Below the pieces are notes generated by a model. That model had not been told where the DNA came from and did not search any database. It saw nothing but the letters and a program-made list of their open reading frames with translations. From Periplaneta americana (taxonomy: Eukaryota > Arthropoda > Insecta > Blattodea > Blattidae), in the NCBI RefSeq assembly GCF_040183065.1, contig NC_091120.1, positions 173,494,488 to 173,558,487 of the forward strand: a stretch of DNA of 64,000 nucleotides, in the 5' to 3' direction. The translations under genes and the position numbers were made by a program. This document shows positions 52,764 through 64,000 of the stretch, piece by piece. The first letter of the stretch is position 1. The number at the start of each line of letters is the position of its first letter.

Positions 52764-53262
52764 ACATCAAAGAATGAACATATGATATTATTTCTCTTTC
52801 CATTGAGAATATGGAAAAACAGGAGACTGAGATCACTTCGTGACATATTTTTAGTTTGAAAAGGAACTATTACATACAATATGAACTACATGCAATTAAA
52901 AGAACCTTTGAATAATTCTAGATCTTGAAAAATTAATTTCTTCATGAAGGCCTATATTATGGTAGTTGATATTTTTTTTTATTTCTAATGCAGCTTAGAA
53001 CTTGACCAGAGACTATTCTCTTAAAACGTACAATGCACATAATGTGTAAACAAACAGAGGTATGGAATATAAACAGTAAGTAATGAGTAACGTAAAAAAA
53101 TTGATATCACGTAGAAAATTGGTTTAAAAATTAAGAAAAGTGTGCCCCAGATGAGAATAGAGTTTATCGTGAAAATCAAGGAAGAACGTAATAATGGCAT
53201 TCTTTGTTTAAACCTGAAAAAGTTTCTGGCCTCACACACAATACTCCTGCATCCAGGCCTAT

Positions 53263-53816
53263 CATAGGCGGAGTTATGGGGGGGCACAACCCCTCCCCCC
53301 CCCCAAATTTGTCTGAATTTTTTTCTACTAATGTTAGAAAATATTGAATTCAAAAGATCTTTTTTACTTTTGTTTATGATTAAGTTTCTGTTCTAAAATA
53401 AAATAATTAGAATTTGCATTTCATAATTTTGTCTTCAAGAAGGTAAACTTTATATAAAAAGTTTCTGTTAGCACTGTTACGTAGTTTTATTGATGTATTC
53501 TTGTGTTTCTGTACGAGAGAGAAAGAGAGGAAGATTGTTTTAAGGTATGCCCTATTATAATTTGTAGTAAACCTACAGTTCGAGTCTTGTACAACTCGGT
53601 CCAAAACATCGCAGATGTGGATGTAACACTATAAGAAACATGCCCTCGAAAATACCTTTATTAAATAATCATATTCCGATATACTGAACCACGGTCAAAC
53701 TATAAAGGGGGGAAGAAACTAATGATGTCCCCCATAACCTCGTTATATGGGGATTCTATGGTTTTGCTTTGCCCCCCCCCTCACCCCCCAAGGAAACAGT
53801 TCTCTATCTGCCTATG
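53263..53816. mobile_element. hAT MITE (554 bp)
   Basis: Inverted ends CATAGGCGGAGTTATG / CTCTATCTGCCTATG with perfect 8-bp TSD AGGCCTAT (53255-53262, 53817-53824). C/G homopolymer runs lie near both ends. No transposase. Confidence 0.85.
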
Positions 53817-53849
53817 AGGCCTATTCTCACCCATGTCAGTGGATCCTCC

Positions 53850-54380
53850 AACAGTTGTTAAATCTTAATAAACTTGATCTTTCCGCCTAAGTCTTGGTCT
53901 TCTGAGAGGTCGTTTGCCATTCAGTTCCAAATCAAAGAAAGCTATTAACAATGAAGTTTCTTGTCTATGTACATGGTAGCCAATTCAGATTTCTACTTTT
54001 GTCTGTAGCTGTGACATCAGATTCATTGAAAAGACTTCTTATTTTCCGGGTTTTTCGAATTCTCCATTGTCCATGTTCTATTGTAAGATCAAAGATTCTT
54101 CGAAGTATTTTATTTCCACATTTATATAGAGCATATAACGATCTTTTGAAAGTGTAGAAATATTTGAACCATAACATAAAACAGGTTGAACAATTGTTTT
54201 ATAACACCTTAATTTAGTAGTTCTAGATGATAATTTAAAAGTATATTGAGGGCAAAAAAAGCATTTATTATCATTAGATATTCTTTTTAAATATTTCAGT
54301 TTTCACTCGATTTTCATTTGTTATCTTACAGCGAAAATAAGTAAATTCTGACACTTGTTCGATCTCTAAATTCTAAAAGG
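53850..54380 (-). mobile_element. LINE fragment, RT C-terminus, degraded
   Basis: On the - strand: RSLYALYKCGNKILRRIFDL then TIEHGQWRIRKTRKIRSLF. This fits the ...xxERKVLRKIYGPVxExGxWRIRxxxELxxLY pattern of LINE reverse transcriptase tails. It is dead, with borders approximate. 54400-55770 shows nothing further that I can support. Confidence 0.6.
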
Positions 54381-55787
54381 AATCATAACATGATCACTTC
54401 ACGCAACTTTCATAAATTTAGTTATTTCATAATTAATCAGTTTAATCAAACTCATGTTATCAGGATATGTCAAAACATTGAATTTCTTGAGTTCAGGTAC
54501 AGTCCCGTGTCTATGATTAGGTATTTTATATTGATCATTCATTTCCAATAATTCTCTTGTTACACAATCACAACAGAAGAAGAAACCTACCGGTACTCGA
54601 ATGCTGTCTAGTGTCAAACTGACATGAGAATTGAGAATCACACTTATCAGTTCCATCAACCAATTACCTAGTGTGAAAGCTTCCATTTGAAACAGTACTT
54701 CACAAGAAGTTGCATCGAACAATCAGTGTGAAAGGACTCTAAAAGCAGATCCAAAACCCATTAATAAGATATTTGTAGTAACAAAAATAAGAAATGAACC
54801 AATAACAAAATATTACAGAGGTATTTACAGAAGGGATGTAGTAGACATTGACTTTTAAAGCAGAGATGTTAAAATACAAGAAAAAAATATGTTCTGTTTC
54901 TTCTCACCATTCATAATTATCTCTATTTTATATTATATGAAATGAGCATTTGATACAGAATACTAAAATTACAATGGCACACAATGATTTTCTATGTACT
55001 TTGTTCTCCCAGAAATATGTATGAATTACATATAATATGATACTATATTTTTATGAAATGCTTTCATACTACAAGTGATACGAAGTTTCATTGATTTCTA
55101 AAATAAAAACAAATTTTCCCTGGTTTTAAAAAGAAACTTTGTTTCACGTGGAATTTGGTGCTTCGCTACAGTTCATTGATCAAGACTTACAGTGCTTTAT
55201 GTTCATTATTTGGTGCATATGATTTGTTTGTTAGATTGAAAAGAAACGTTATCAGGAGTGCATACTGTGTCTTGGTACCGTGACTTTATATACTTATTAT
55301 TTTACATGGTGTGGCAGCCCTGCCCTAGTTTTTAAATGGTAATGCAGTGGAACTGATTTATCAAGAATTTTGTGTTTGTATTATTTCTTTGGTGCAGAAG
55401 GTGGTTTTGCCTTGCTCATACTGAAGAACACTTGAAAATTATGAAACTTCATTTCTTACATTTAAAAGTGAAAAATATAGTGTGTTCAGACAAGATCACT
55501 GTGTTTATTTAGTGAGGTAACATAGTGAACTTATCGTTTGAAATATCTTGCAGTATAAATTGCATTTGAACTGTGGGAATGTGTCAAATGAAGCCCTGTT
55601 ATTTTGAAAATAAAGTTACTTTCCAAGCTGTTTCACAAAGAACGGAACTTTCTGTGGAAATATTACAGATACATGGAACTTCTTATAGGTCATTCTATTA
55701 TACTGCTAAAAATATTAGCAGAATAGTTGTTTGTTGGCCTGTCTATTCTTGGTATAAGGCTATTGCTATTTTTGATGATATTACCAT

Positions 55788-56554
55788 TCATTCATTCATT
55801 CATTCATTCATTCATTCATTTAGTGTTCTGCCCAAGGGCAGGTCTTTCATTGCAAACCCAGCTTTCTCCAGTCTTTCCTATTTTTTGCCTTCTTCTTTGT
55901 TTCTTCATATGATCCACATATCTTAATGTCTAACATCTGATATCTTCTACTCTGAACTCTTCTCCCGTTCATCATTCCTTCCAGTGCATCCTTCAATACA
56001 CAGTTTCTTCTCAGTTAGTGACCCAACCAATTCCTTAATTCCTTTTCCTCTTCCTGATCAGTTTCAGTATTATTCTTTCTTCACCCACTCTTTCCAACAC
56101 AGCTTCATTTCTTATTCTGTCTGTCCACTTCACACATTCCATTCTTCTTCATATCAACATTTCAAATACTTCGTTGTAATGTCTATGTTTCTGCCCCATA
56201 CAATGCCACACTCCATACAAAGCACTTCACTAGTCTCTTCCTTAGTTCTTTTTCCAGAGGTCCGCAGAAGATGCTCCTTTTTCTATTAAAAGCTTCCTTG
56301 GCCATTGCTATCCTCCTTTTGATTTCCTGGCACCAGCTCATGTTACTGCTTATAGTACACCCCAAGTATTTGAAGCTGTCCACTTGCTCTACTGCCTCAT
56401 TTAGAATTCGTAAGTTTATCTCTGTATTTTTCTTCTTGTGACTATGCTCTTCGTCTTGTTTGCATTTATCTTCATCCCATACTGCTCACAGCTGTCATTT
56501 AGCTCCAGTAACATATCCTTTAGTATCATTTCCTCTTCTGCTAACAACGCCATA
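55788..56554 (-). mobile_element. 5'-truncated LINE of a third family with 13-bp TSD
   Basis: - strand ORF pieces: MALLAEEEMILKDMLLELND, then CEQYGMKINANKTKSIV, VDSFKYLGCTISSNMS and CFVWSVALYGAET. Together these are the RT region just after the catalytic YADD box to the tail. The 3' end is a (GAAT)n tract at 55788-55820. Perfect TSD ATGATATTACCAT at 55775-55787 and 56555-56567. Truncated 5' just inside the RT core. Confidence 0.85.
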
Positions 56555-56593
56555 ATGATATTACCATGTGCAGTAATATCGTGTCTATTCAGG

Positions 56594-57028
56594 AAACTTG
56601 GACTCTCACTTTGAGAGAGGAACAGAGATTAAGGGTGTTTGAGAATAAGGTTCTTAGGAAAATATTTGGGTCTAAGAGGGATGAAGTTATAGGTGAATGG
56701 AGAAAGTTATACAATGCAGAACTGCACACATTGCATTCTTCACCTGACATAATTAGGAACATTAAATCCAGACGTTTGAGATGAGCAGGGCATGTAGCAC
56801 ATATGGGCGAATCCAGAAATGCATATAGAGTGTTAGTTGGGAGGCCAGAGGGAAAAGACCTTTGGGGAGGCCGAGATGTAGATGGGAAGATAATATTAAA
56901 ATGGATTTGAGGGAAGTGGGATATGATGATAGAGACTGGATTAATCTTGCACAGGAGAGGGACCAATGGCGGGCTTATGTGAGGGCAGCAATGAACCTCC
57001 AGGTTCCTTAAAAGCCATTTGTAAGTAA
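56594..57028 (+). mobile_element. 5'-truncated LINE, copy C
   Basis: Same family as 129-648: starts at [20 protein letters not shown], ends MNLQVP-stop followed by TAAGTAAGTAAG. It carries frame breaks in the terminal region. Directly follows the third-family LINE. No TSD recognised. 57029-57713 shows nothing recognised. Confidence 0.82.
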
Positions 57029-57721
57029 GTAAGATGAAACATTGCAATAGTATCAGAAAAAGCTGAGGCAGTGTATAGTTTGCTTGGAAGCTGTTTGTTT
57101 AAAAATAGCACATCAGCTTGAGAGTTTACTTATTTTGAAGAATAAGGATGATATAGATTGATTGCAAAACATTCACAGCATTAAATACTTCTGTCATTTA
57201 AAAAATAGCATAATATAAATTTATTAACTATAAATATTTTGAGCATAGATGTTCTAAATTTGACAGAGTAAACTGTAGTTATTGCTCACAGTACACTTTT
57301 TTTCGACATTCCTGGTAGTCTTCATACGAAAGATGCTGTTCTTTTTCAGTTTTGTCATGGTTGGCTTGCCTTTTTATTTTCCTAAGACTAACATTTTACT
57401 TGACTCTGTAAAAGTAAATGCCAACTATCTGCGTAACCACTCTGTTCTAAAAGCACTTCACCACTTGAACAATACTAGAATGCCAGGAAGCTAAGTATAT
57501 ATTAATATTTCCATTTATTTTTCTCACTCCATGTAATATGTTGTCTCCCCCCACCCCCCATTATTTAATCAGTGACAAATTGCTTTGGGAGAAGAACATT
57601 AAATAATTCCATCATAAGTTTTCATATTGTGTATAATGGCACAATATCTTTGATGTCAATGGTCCTGAAATATTTTAGGATGACAGATCTGTTAGAAATG
57701 TTCCATTTGTGAAAATCTAAT

Positions 57722-58073
57722 AATAATCCGTGGTGCTACAGCCCACGAAGGGCCAAGACCAACCAGCCCGCTGCTGGCTTCACGCCCACATGCTGAAGCA
57801 GAGATGGACGATCATCTAACCAGAATCGAGGTATCGTGTGGTTAGCACGATGAGCCCTCCAGCCGTTATAGCTGGTTTGCGTAACTGGATTTTGCTGCCT
57901 ATCATAGCTCCCCAAGTGCATCACGATGCTGGGTGGGCACCGGTCCCATACACTGACCAAAATTTCATGAGAAAATTTCTTCCCCCATGAGGACTCGAAC
58001 CAGCGTGCATTTCGTAACGTGAGTCCTATGTAGGATGTCTTAGACCACGACGCCACGGCGTGGGACTTTGTAT
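57722..58073 (-). mobile_element. tRNA-derived SINE, - strand (352 bp)
   Basis: tRNA-like head on the right (- strand TGGCGTCGTGGTCTAAGACA, GCTGGTTCGAGTCC), long body to the left. TSD AATCTAAT at 57714-57721 and 58074-58081. Confidence 0.82.
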
Positions 58074-58475
58074 AATCTAATGCTATGAAATCCAGAAAAC
58101 TGTATTCTTTAACATATTTATTTATATTTCTTACAAAACCCCATGTCAACTTTATCATTTTCAACAGTTAAAAGATTAATCAATTCAAAATATAATATAC
58201 CCTTTCTACGAAATTTCAAATAATAAAAAAAAATGGCAACATCTGAATGTAAAACAAAATATAATTCCTGAGTATCCAAGGAAAAGTGCAGTTGCATCCT
58301 TTCAATTACTCACTATTAAAACACTTGAACAAAACAGAAATTTTTTTTCTTCACCACTTTGTCTATTGTGCAGTCTTCAGGAAGAAATGGATCAGAATCA
58401 TCTTCAGCGATGTCCAGCCCTTTCCTCTAAGTCCACAGTGTGTGAGAAATATTGGAAAGCAAAAGAGTTAATGGC

Positions 58476-58481
58476 TTTATT
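58476..58481 (-). promoter_or_regulatory. Candidate polyadenylation signal of the serine protease homolog
   Basis: AATAAA on the - strand, about 340 nt downstream of the stop codon of the gene ending at 58823. Single motif, unverified. Confidence 0.4.
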
Positions 58482-58822
58482 GCCAAGAATTCAGCATTGT
58501 TAACAACAGTGTTTACTTTGGTAAATGCACTGTACATGTTGATCCTCAAGCTTTTAATTCTGTTCTTGGAATTAACATGGAGTTAACCCATTACACAACA
58601 GTAAAAAGGTTATGCAAAGCATTTTGAGCATGGTGTAGCAAATGTGACGGCAACAACAATATTCACATTACACATAAGGCAATAATAAAGGTCATGTTCA
58701 CATATTCAAAGAACTGATGTTATTCTAAAGCAATTGCAGAAAAGCTTGTAAGGATTCATTTAACATAACCTTGCAGCCAAGATATTTCTTCTATAACTTA
58801 ATCGTGTTCACTTCAGTTGCTT

Positions 58823-58984
58823 CTAGTAACCAGCAATCTTCTGGTTGATCCAGTTCATGTAGCTGGGTACATTGACGTACACTCCAGGCACACCTTTTGT
58901 TGCACATCCAATGCCCCAAGCAACGATGCCTGCTACATAGAATTGACCATTCTGCTGACACACCAGTGCTGAACCACCATCACC
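58823..58984 (-). CDS. Serine protease homolog, last exon
   Basis: Encodes GDGGSALVCQQNGQFYVAGI to NWINQKIAGY and a TAG stop (54 codons, phase 0). The acceptor reads TCTGCTAACAG on the - strand. Confidence 0.9.
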   Translation of the reverse strand, partial: GDGGSALVCQQNGQFYVAGIVAWGIGCATKGVPGVYVNVPSYMNWINQKIAGY

Positions 58985-61174
58985 CTGTTAGCAGAATTGA
59001 GAAGGATGAGTATTGTGATGTATTATCTATATAACTGAATGAACAAGACTTTGTACTACTGCTATATGGCACTACTACTTTCTCAACATATGGAATTGTT
59101 TCTCTGGCTTTAACATACTCGCAGTACCTTACCTGTACATAGATTTCATTTAATATTAGCGAAAGTTGTCGGTGTCAAACTTGATGTCAAAAATTAAAAA
59201 AAAAAATAATAAATAAATAGAAATCAAAAGGAGTGCTTTGAAACAGTAGTTAGTAATGTTACTTCTGAAACTGTTCTGAACTTATTCTGGAAATTTAATT
59301 AAAATGACCGAATGGAAAATAAAATTTTGAAAACTGAATAATATTTCCTTAATTATTATGAATATGTTTTAGATTTGTTTTATTTTTTTTTCATCCACTA
59401 TTTAAAATTAAGATGGAGAAGATTAACTCCATATGCAGATGAAATTATTGGGGATCATCAGTGTGGTTTTAGGCATAATAGATCAACTATTGATCAGATA
59501 TTTTGTATTCTACAGATAATGGAGAAAAAATGGGAGTATAAGGGTACAGTGCATCAATTATTCATAGATTTCAAAAAGGCATATGGCGCAGTTAAGAGAG
59601 AAGTTTTATAAGGTATTCTTATTGAATTTGGTATTCCCAAGAAACTAGTTCGATTAATTAAAATGTGTCTCATTGAAACGTACAGCAGAGTACATATAGG
59701 TCAGTTTCTGTCAGATGCGTTTCCAATTCACTGTGGGCTAAAGCAAGGAGATGCACTATCACCTTTACTTTTTAACTTTGCTCTAGAGTATGTCATTAGG
59801 AAAGTCCAGGATAACAGAAAAGTTTGGAATTGAACGGATTACATCAGCTTCTTGTCTATGCAGATAACGTGAATATGTTAGGAGAAAATTCACAAACAAT
59901 TAGGGAAAACACGTGAATTTTACTCGAAGCAAGTAAAGCGATAGCTTTGGAAGTAAATCCCGAAAAGACAAAGTATATGATTATGTCTCGTGACGAGAAT
60001 ATTGTACGAAATGGAAATATAAAAATTGGAAATTTATCCTTTGAAGAGATGGAAAAATTCAAATACCTGGGAGGAACAGTAACAAATATAAATGATACTC
60101 GGGTGGAAATTAAACACAGAATAAATATGGGAAATGCCTGTTATTATTCGGTTGAGAAGCTTTTATCATCCAGTCTGCTGTCAAAAAATCTGAAAGTTAG
60201 AATTTATAAAACAGTTATATTACCGGTTGTTCTTTATGGCTGTGAAACTTGGACTCTCACTTTGAGAGAGGAACATAGGTTAAGGGTGTTTGAGAATAAG
60301 GTGCTTAGGAAAATATTTGGGGCTAAAAGGGATGAAGTTACAGGAGAATGGAGAAAGTTACACAACGCAGAACTGCACACATTGTATCTTCACCTGACAT
60401 AATTAGGAACATAAAATCCAGACGTTTGAGATGGGCAGGACATGTAGTACGTATGGGTGAATCCAGAAAGGCATATAGAGTGTTAGTTGGGAGGCCGGAG
60501 GGAAAAAGACCTTTAGGGAGGCCGAGACGTAGATGGGAAGATAATATTAAAATGGATTTGAGCGAGGTGGGATATGATGATAGAGACTGGATTGATCTTG
60601 CTTAGGATAGGGATCTATGGCGGGCTTATGTGAGGGCGGCAATGAACCTTCGGGTTCCTTAAAAGCCAGTAAGTAAGTAAGTACTATTTAAAATTGGAAA
60701 TGAGGCTTTACGTAATTTATCAGCAACATAAAATTCAAACTAACATTGCCTATGATAGGAGACTTTTTGCGAAACTGTACGTAGATAAGTTGAATGGGAA
60801 ATTTTATGGTGTGTAGTTCTACATGAAAAATGAAGATCAGCCAATAATGTCAATAATATAGCTACAGTAAATTCATTAAACTGTTCCAATCATTTGTAAT
60901 AGCCCTGTATATCAATTTAAATAATAGGACACTTAGTATTTTCAAGATTTTGGCAGGTTGCAATGTACTCACTGTGCAGGCATCATAGCCCGACTCGCCT
61001 CCTGCACAAATGAAGCTGGTGGGATCATACTGGAACTGCGAGCCCAGACGTGTGGTCTGCAGCTTCGTTTGGCAGTCATATGCTGAAAGTACTGGAACTG
61101 TTGCCTTCCTCTCTATGTACTGATATTTACCATTAGTTCCAAATGCATCTTTGCCCCATCCAGCTACAGTGCAT
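58823..61174 (-). CDS. Serine protease homolog (catalytic Ser lost), last two exons; partial
   Basis: C-terminal part of an S1-fold protein, probably secreted and acting as a cofactor in haemolymph cascades such as prophenoloxidase activation (known for PPAF-II/masquerade-like homologs; inferred here). Exons 61174-60973 and 58984-58823 join in phase 0 and encode about 120 residues: RCTVAGWGKDAFGTNGKYQY, CQTKLQTTRLG, FICAGGESGYDACTGDGGSA, then LVCQQNGQFYVAGIVAWGIG and VPGVYVNVPSYMNWINQKIA. The GDSGG active-site motif reads GDGGS, so the nucleophile is missing. Cys residues for the usual disulfides are kept. Upstream exons, with any CLIP domain, His and Asp, are not in view. A LINE lies in the intron. 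Confidence 0.9.
59410..60682 (+). mobile_element. 5'-truncated LINE, copy E, with RT core (1,273 bp)
   Basis: Longest copy of this family in the window. Visible RT landmarks: LFIDFKKAYG (motif A), GLKQGDALSPLLFNFALEY (motif B), LLVYADN where YADD is expected (second Asp lost), FKYLGGTVTN, then the tail [20 protein letters not shown] to MNLRVP and TAAGTAAG at the 3' end. Stops and frameshifts (for example after VKREVL, and near 60385) make it dead. Perfect 13-bp TSD ACTATTTAAAATT at 59397-59409 and 60683-60695. It lies in the last intron of the serine protease homolog, in opposite orientation. Confidence 0.93.
60973..61174 (-). CDS. Serine protease homolog, penultimate exon
   Basis: Encodes (R)CTVAGWGKDAFGTNGK through SGYDACT. 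Begins with one base completing a split codon (incoming phase 2) after acceptor AATGTGACAG, and ends before donor ACA/GTGAGT in phase 0. The CxVAGWG start is a standard S1 landmark. Confidence 0.9.
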
Positions 61175-61219
61175 CTGTCACATTACAATGTTGTTATATG
61201 AAAATAATTACATCTAGTA

Positions 61220-61522
61220 AAAAGGTAAAAAGGTAAAGGTATCCCCGTAACATGCCATGAAGACACTTGGGGGGCATGGAGGTAGAGCCCCATGCTTTCC
61301 ATGACCTCGGCACTAGAATGAGGTGGTGTGGTCGGCACCACGCTCTGACCGCCTTTTACCCCCGGGAAGGACCCGGTACTCAATTTTATAGAAGGCTGAG
61401 TGAACCTTGGGGCCGTTCTGAAAGTTTGGCAACGAGAAAAAATCCTGTCACCACCTGGGATCGAACCCCGGACCTTTCAGTCCGTAGCCAGCTGCTCTAC
61501 CAACTGAGCTACCCGGCCGCCC
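61220..61522 (-). mobile_element. tRNA-derived SINE, - strand (303 bp)
   Basis: The - strand head GGCGGCCGGGTAGCTCAGTT with GGGGTTCGATCCCAGG is tRNA-like; the left end is a short-repeat tail (TTTACCTTTTTAC on the - strand). Perfect 14-bp TSD AATTACATCTAGTA at 61206-61219 and 61523-61536. Inserted about 30 nt upstream of the penultimate exon of the serine protease homolog. Confidence 0.92.
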
Positions 61523-61626
61523 AATTACATCTAGTAGTAGTCTTAAAGTGAGTGAAACTTTCCTTCTATGAAAGTGAAGATGAAATGCAAAAGTAACAAA
61601 ATTATACAGATGATGAAATTAATGTA

Positions 61627-62605
61627 CAGTAAAACCCTGATAAGACGCTGTTCAAGGGACCGGGTGTAAAACGCGTATTAACTGGGACCATATATTAGGT
61701 GGGTATACTAATTTTGACTTATATATAGTATCTATTAGCATTTTTCTTTATTGAAATACATGATTCATGAAAGGTAATACAATATTACTCCATTATGTAA
61801 TTACTGTACTGTATGTCAAAAACATAATTTACAATATGTACTGTACTTAATTCTTTCGGAAAAAAAAAAAAAGGTCATTTATATTGTTTGCCGTGTGCAT
61901 GTTCTCCAAGTCCTCATGTTTACCACACTTCAGTTTCTGCGATTACATCCTCCCGACGTCGCACCTGCAGTGATTGTGTCGCGATTTTTTATTATCATTC
62001 TTAATGTCGATGATGGGATTCCAAATGCATCAGAGAGTTGTTTCTGATTAAGACTACTGTTCTCATCGTACTTTTGTAAGATTTCCAATTTTTCCAACAC
62101 AGAAAGGGCTTTTCGTTTAACACTCACATTCACAGACACTTCAATACACTAAAGGACAACAGACTGCCCAGCAGAAATTTCTAGAATTTTATTACTGCCG
62201 AGTGAGGAATGCTGTTTGAGAGAGGGTTAGCAAGAGGGTGAGGTATTGTAACTGTATGTAGGCTTTAACCACGCAGGTAAGGAGTCGAATAAGAGAGCGT
62301 AACAAGAGGGAGGGGTATATTAAGGTATGAAGTATGAAGGTTTAAATGCGCAGGTAAAGGGTCGAATACCAATACTTTTCAGGTTAATGGCACCAGTGAG
62401 TTCAATGACCAAGATGTTTCATTGCTGCTACAGTACATTACTGAAAATTACATTGAAAATATTCCAGCATATTATGCGGGACTTGAGCGCAACAAACGAG
62501 GTATTTTATAAAGGCGTTATATATAAAATGTGCAGGGACCAGACAAAAAGAGCATATTACACGGGATAGCGTAATAAGTGGGCGCGTCTTATCGAGGTTT
62601 TACTG
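61627..62605 (-). mobile_element. pogo/Tigger-like element (979 bp), internally deleted
   Basis: Inverted ends CAGTAAAACCCTGATAAGAC / GTCTTATCGAGGTTTTACTG with TA at 61625-61626 and 62606-62607. Retains only the N-terminal HTH on the - strand. A short tandem duplication (CGCAGGTAA-GGTCGAATA) lies at about 62273 and 62350. Confidence 0.9.
61930..62139 (-). pseudogene. Tigger transposase N-terminal HTH remnant
   Basis: Encodes VKRKALSVLEKLEILQKYDE, NSSLNQKQLSDAFGIPSSTL and RMIIKNRDTI, a CENP-B/Tigger-type helix-turn-helix. No catalytic domain follows. 62608-63214 shows nothing recognised beyond simple repeats. Confidence 0.8.
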
Positions 62606-63160
62606 TATTATAAAAAAAAAGTGTTGAAACAAAGCAAAGATGAAGAAACAAGTATATATATATATATATATATATCAGATTTAATGTTCAACAATTCAGA
62701 CATGTACCTCGACTTCTATTACAGTAAAACACAGTGTAACCGAAACAGTGGAGTAAAATTGCATAATGTGTTTTTGAACCATGACATGCTCTTTTTTTTC
62801 TTTAAAAAAAATACTGTCTAAAATATAACTGCGTCTGTGAATGTTTGTGTGAGACAACTACCATCTTGTTCTCGTCCAACAGCAAGGCTACAAATAAGGT
62901 TGAATGCAGTAGTTGGAGAAAAATCTGTTTCTCATGCCTTCAATTCACTTGTTTTGTGTTCAGTAGTGGGCAGCTGGTGTACTGTATATTCGTCCTGTCA
63001 AGTGAAAGTTTTTTTTTTATTGCACCTTTTGTTCCACCTATCTCCTATCCCAAGAATTGTGGAATCAATTACAGCTGAATGAGAACTGACAATTGATTCC
63101 GCATGTATCCACTTAGGTAATGCTGTAGGTGTAAGTATTTGTTATTTAGTGCATAACTGC

Positions 63161-63217
63161 TTTGTTTTTTTTTTTTTGTTGTTTTTTTGTTGTTTTTTTT
63201 TTTGTTGTTTTTTTGTA
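63161..63217. repeat. (T)nGTTG low-complexity tract
   Basis: Runs of T with regularly spaced GTTG. Confidence 0.9.
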
Positions 63218-63224
63218 TGAAGGA

Positions 63225-63927
63225 ATATGTTAGGAAAAAATCCACAAACGATTAGGGAAAACACGGGAATTTTACTTTTGAAGAGGTGGAAAAATTAAAA
63301 TATCTTGAAGCAACAGTAACAAATATAAATGATACTCAGGAAGAAATTAAACACAGAATAAATATGGGAAATGCCTGTTATTATTCGGTTGAGAAGCTTT
63401 AATCATTCAGTCTGCTGTCAAAAAATCTGAAAGTTAGAATTTATAAAACAGTTATATTACCGGTTGTTCTTTATGGTTGTGAAACTTGGACTCTCACTTT
63501 GAGAGAGGAACATAGGTTAAGGGTATTTGAGAATAAAGTGCGTAGGAAAATATTTGGGGTTAAGAGGGATGAAGTTACAGGAGAATGGAGAAAGTTACAC
63601 AACACAGAACTGCACGCATTGTATTCTTCACCTGACATAATTATGAACATAAAAGCCAGATGTTTGAGATGGGCAGGGCATATAGCACGTATGGGCGATC
63701 CAGAAATGTATGTAGTGTGTTGGTTGGGAGGCCGGAGGAAAAAAGACCTTTAGGGAGATCGAGACGTAGATGGGAAGATAATATTAAGATGAATTTGAGG
63801 GAGGTGGGATAAAATGATAGAGACTGGATTGGTCTTGCTCAGGATAGGGACCAATGGCAGGCTTATGTGAGGGCGGCAATGAACCTCCTGGTTCCTTAAA
63901 AGCCAGTAAGTAAGTAAGTAAGTAGTA
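63225..63927 (+). mobile_element. 5'-truncated LINE, copy F, with internal deletion
   Basis: Same family as 59410-60682, starting at ATATGTTAGG (just after the YADD position). About 130 bp present in copy E between GAATTTTAC and TTTGAAGAG is missing. Ends with (TAAG)n. TSD GTATGAAGGA at 63215-63224 and 63928-63937. Several frame breaks. Confidence 0.88.
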
Positions 63928-64000
63928 GTATGAAGGAGGGGCCCAAAAGCTAGCTAGTGGACTTATAGTGCCTTAATGCTACTGTAATTGAAGTGATTTT

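Noticed and set aside
54399-54722. 107-codon - strand ORF as a host gene
   Set aside because: No recognisable motif, no splice context, AT-rich surroundings; cannot be supported.
61450-61520. tRNA gene on the - strand
   Set aside because: Head of a SINE: it continues into a tRNA-unrelated body, has a simple-repeat tail and a 14-bp TSD around the whole 303 bp.
1-64000. CRISPR arrays, bacterial operons, LTR retrotransposons or other capsid-bearing elements
   Set aside because: No regularly spaced direct repeats with unique spacers, no paired LTRs, and no gag, integrase, envelope or capsid-like coding sequence recognised.

Overview
This window is a repeat-packed piece of an insect nuclear genome. 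The evidence is spliceosomal introns with GT/AG borders, an arthropod-type gene set, tRNA-derived SINEs, 5'-truncated LINEs, and hAT, Tc1/mariner, pogo/Tigger and Harbinger DNA transposons with clean target-site duplications (TSDs). One LINE family ends in repeated TAAG units, and together with the SINE set this reminds me of cockroach or termite (Blattodea) genomes. That placement is inference; the sequence only proves a metazoan, probably insect, source.

Host genes. (1) Positions 3826-39129, + strand, hold what looks like the complete coding part of cramped, the CRAMP1 family of SANT-domain chromatin proteins. I resolve 13 coding exons with matching splice phases that add up to 1,122 residues. 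They include an N-terminal PEK-repeat tract, the SANT domain, the GWTIEDANAITIGELYLM block and the conserved C-terminal block SENSVDYMAKFADLAAQ. (2) Positions 58823-61174, - strand, hold the last two exons of a chymotrypsin-fold serine protease homolog. Its catalytic Ser is replaced (GDGGS instead of GDSGG), so it should be a non-catalytic, PPAF-II/masquerade-like protein. Its upstream exons lie outside the window or were not recognised.

Layout. 1-661: truncated LINE with its TSD. 662-3824: AT-rich, nothing recognised, presumably the 5' flank or 5' UTR intron of cramped. 3825-39129: cramped, whose introns carry about two dozen mobile elements. Among them are four hATs, a nearly intact Tc1 element, a Tigger element, foldback and mariner-like elements, several MITEs, at least five SINEs and three LINE fragments, plus an unusual tandem array made from a piece of LINE reverse transcriptase. 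39130-42250: 3' UTR region interrupted by a mariner-like element, then another transposase fragment. 42250-58800: no host gene recognised. It holds a hairpin element with a SINE in its loop, two tRNA-like cores in head-to-head orientation, a hAT with nested elements, another small hAT and three LINE pieces. 58823-61174: the serine protease homolog, with a LINE in its last intron. 61220-64000: a SINE, a Tigger element and another LINE copy.

No retrovirus, LTR retrotransposon, Polinton or other capsid-bearing element was recognised. The most unusual structures are the reiterated LINE-derived array at 20802-22699, the family of foldback elements, the nested stack at 46383-48891, and SINEs with different tRNA-like heads that share one central module.
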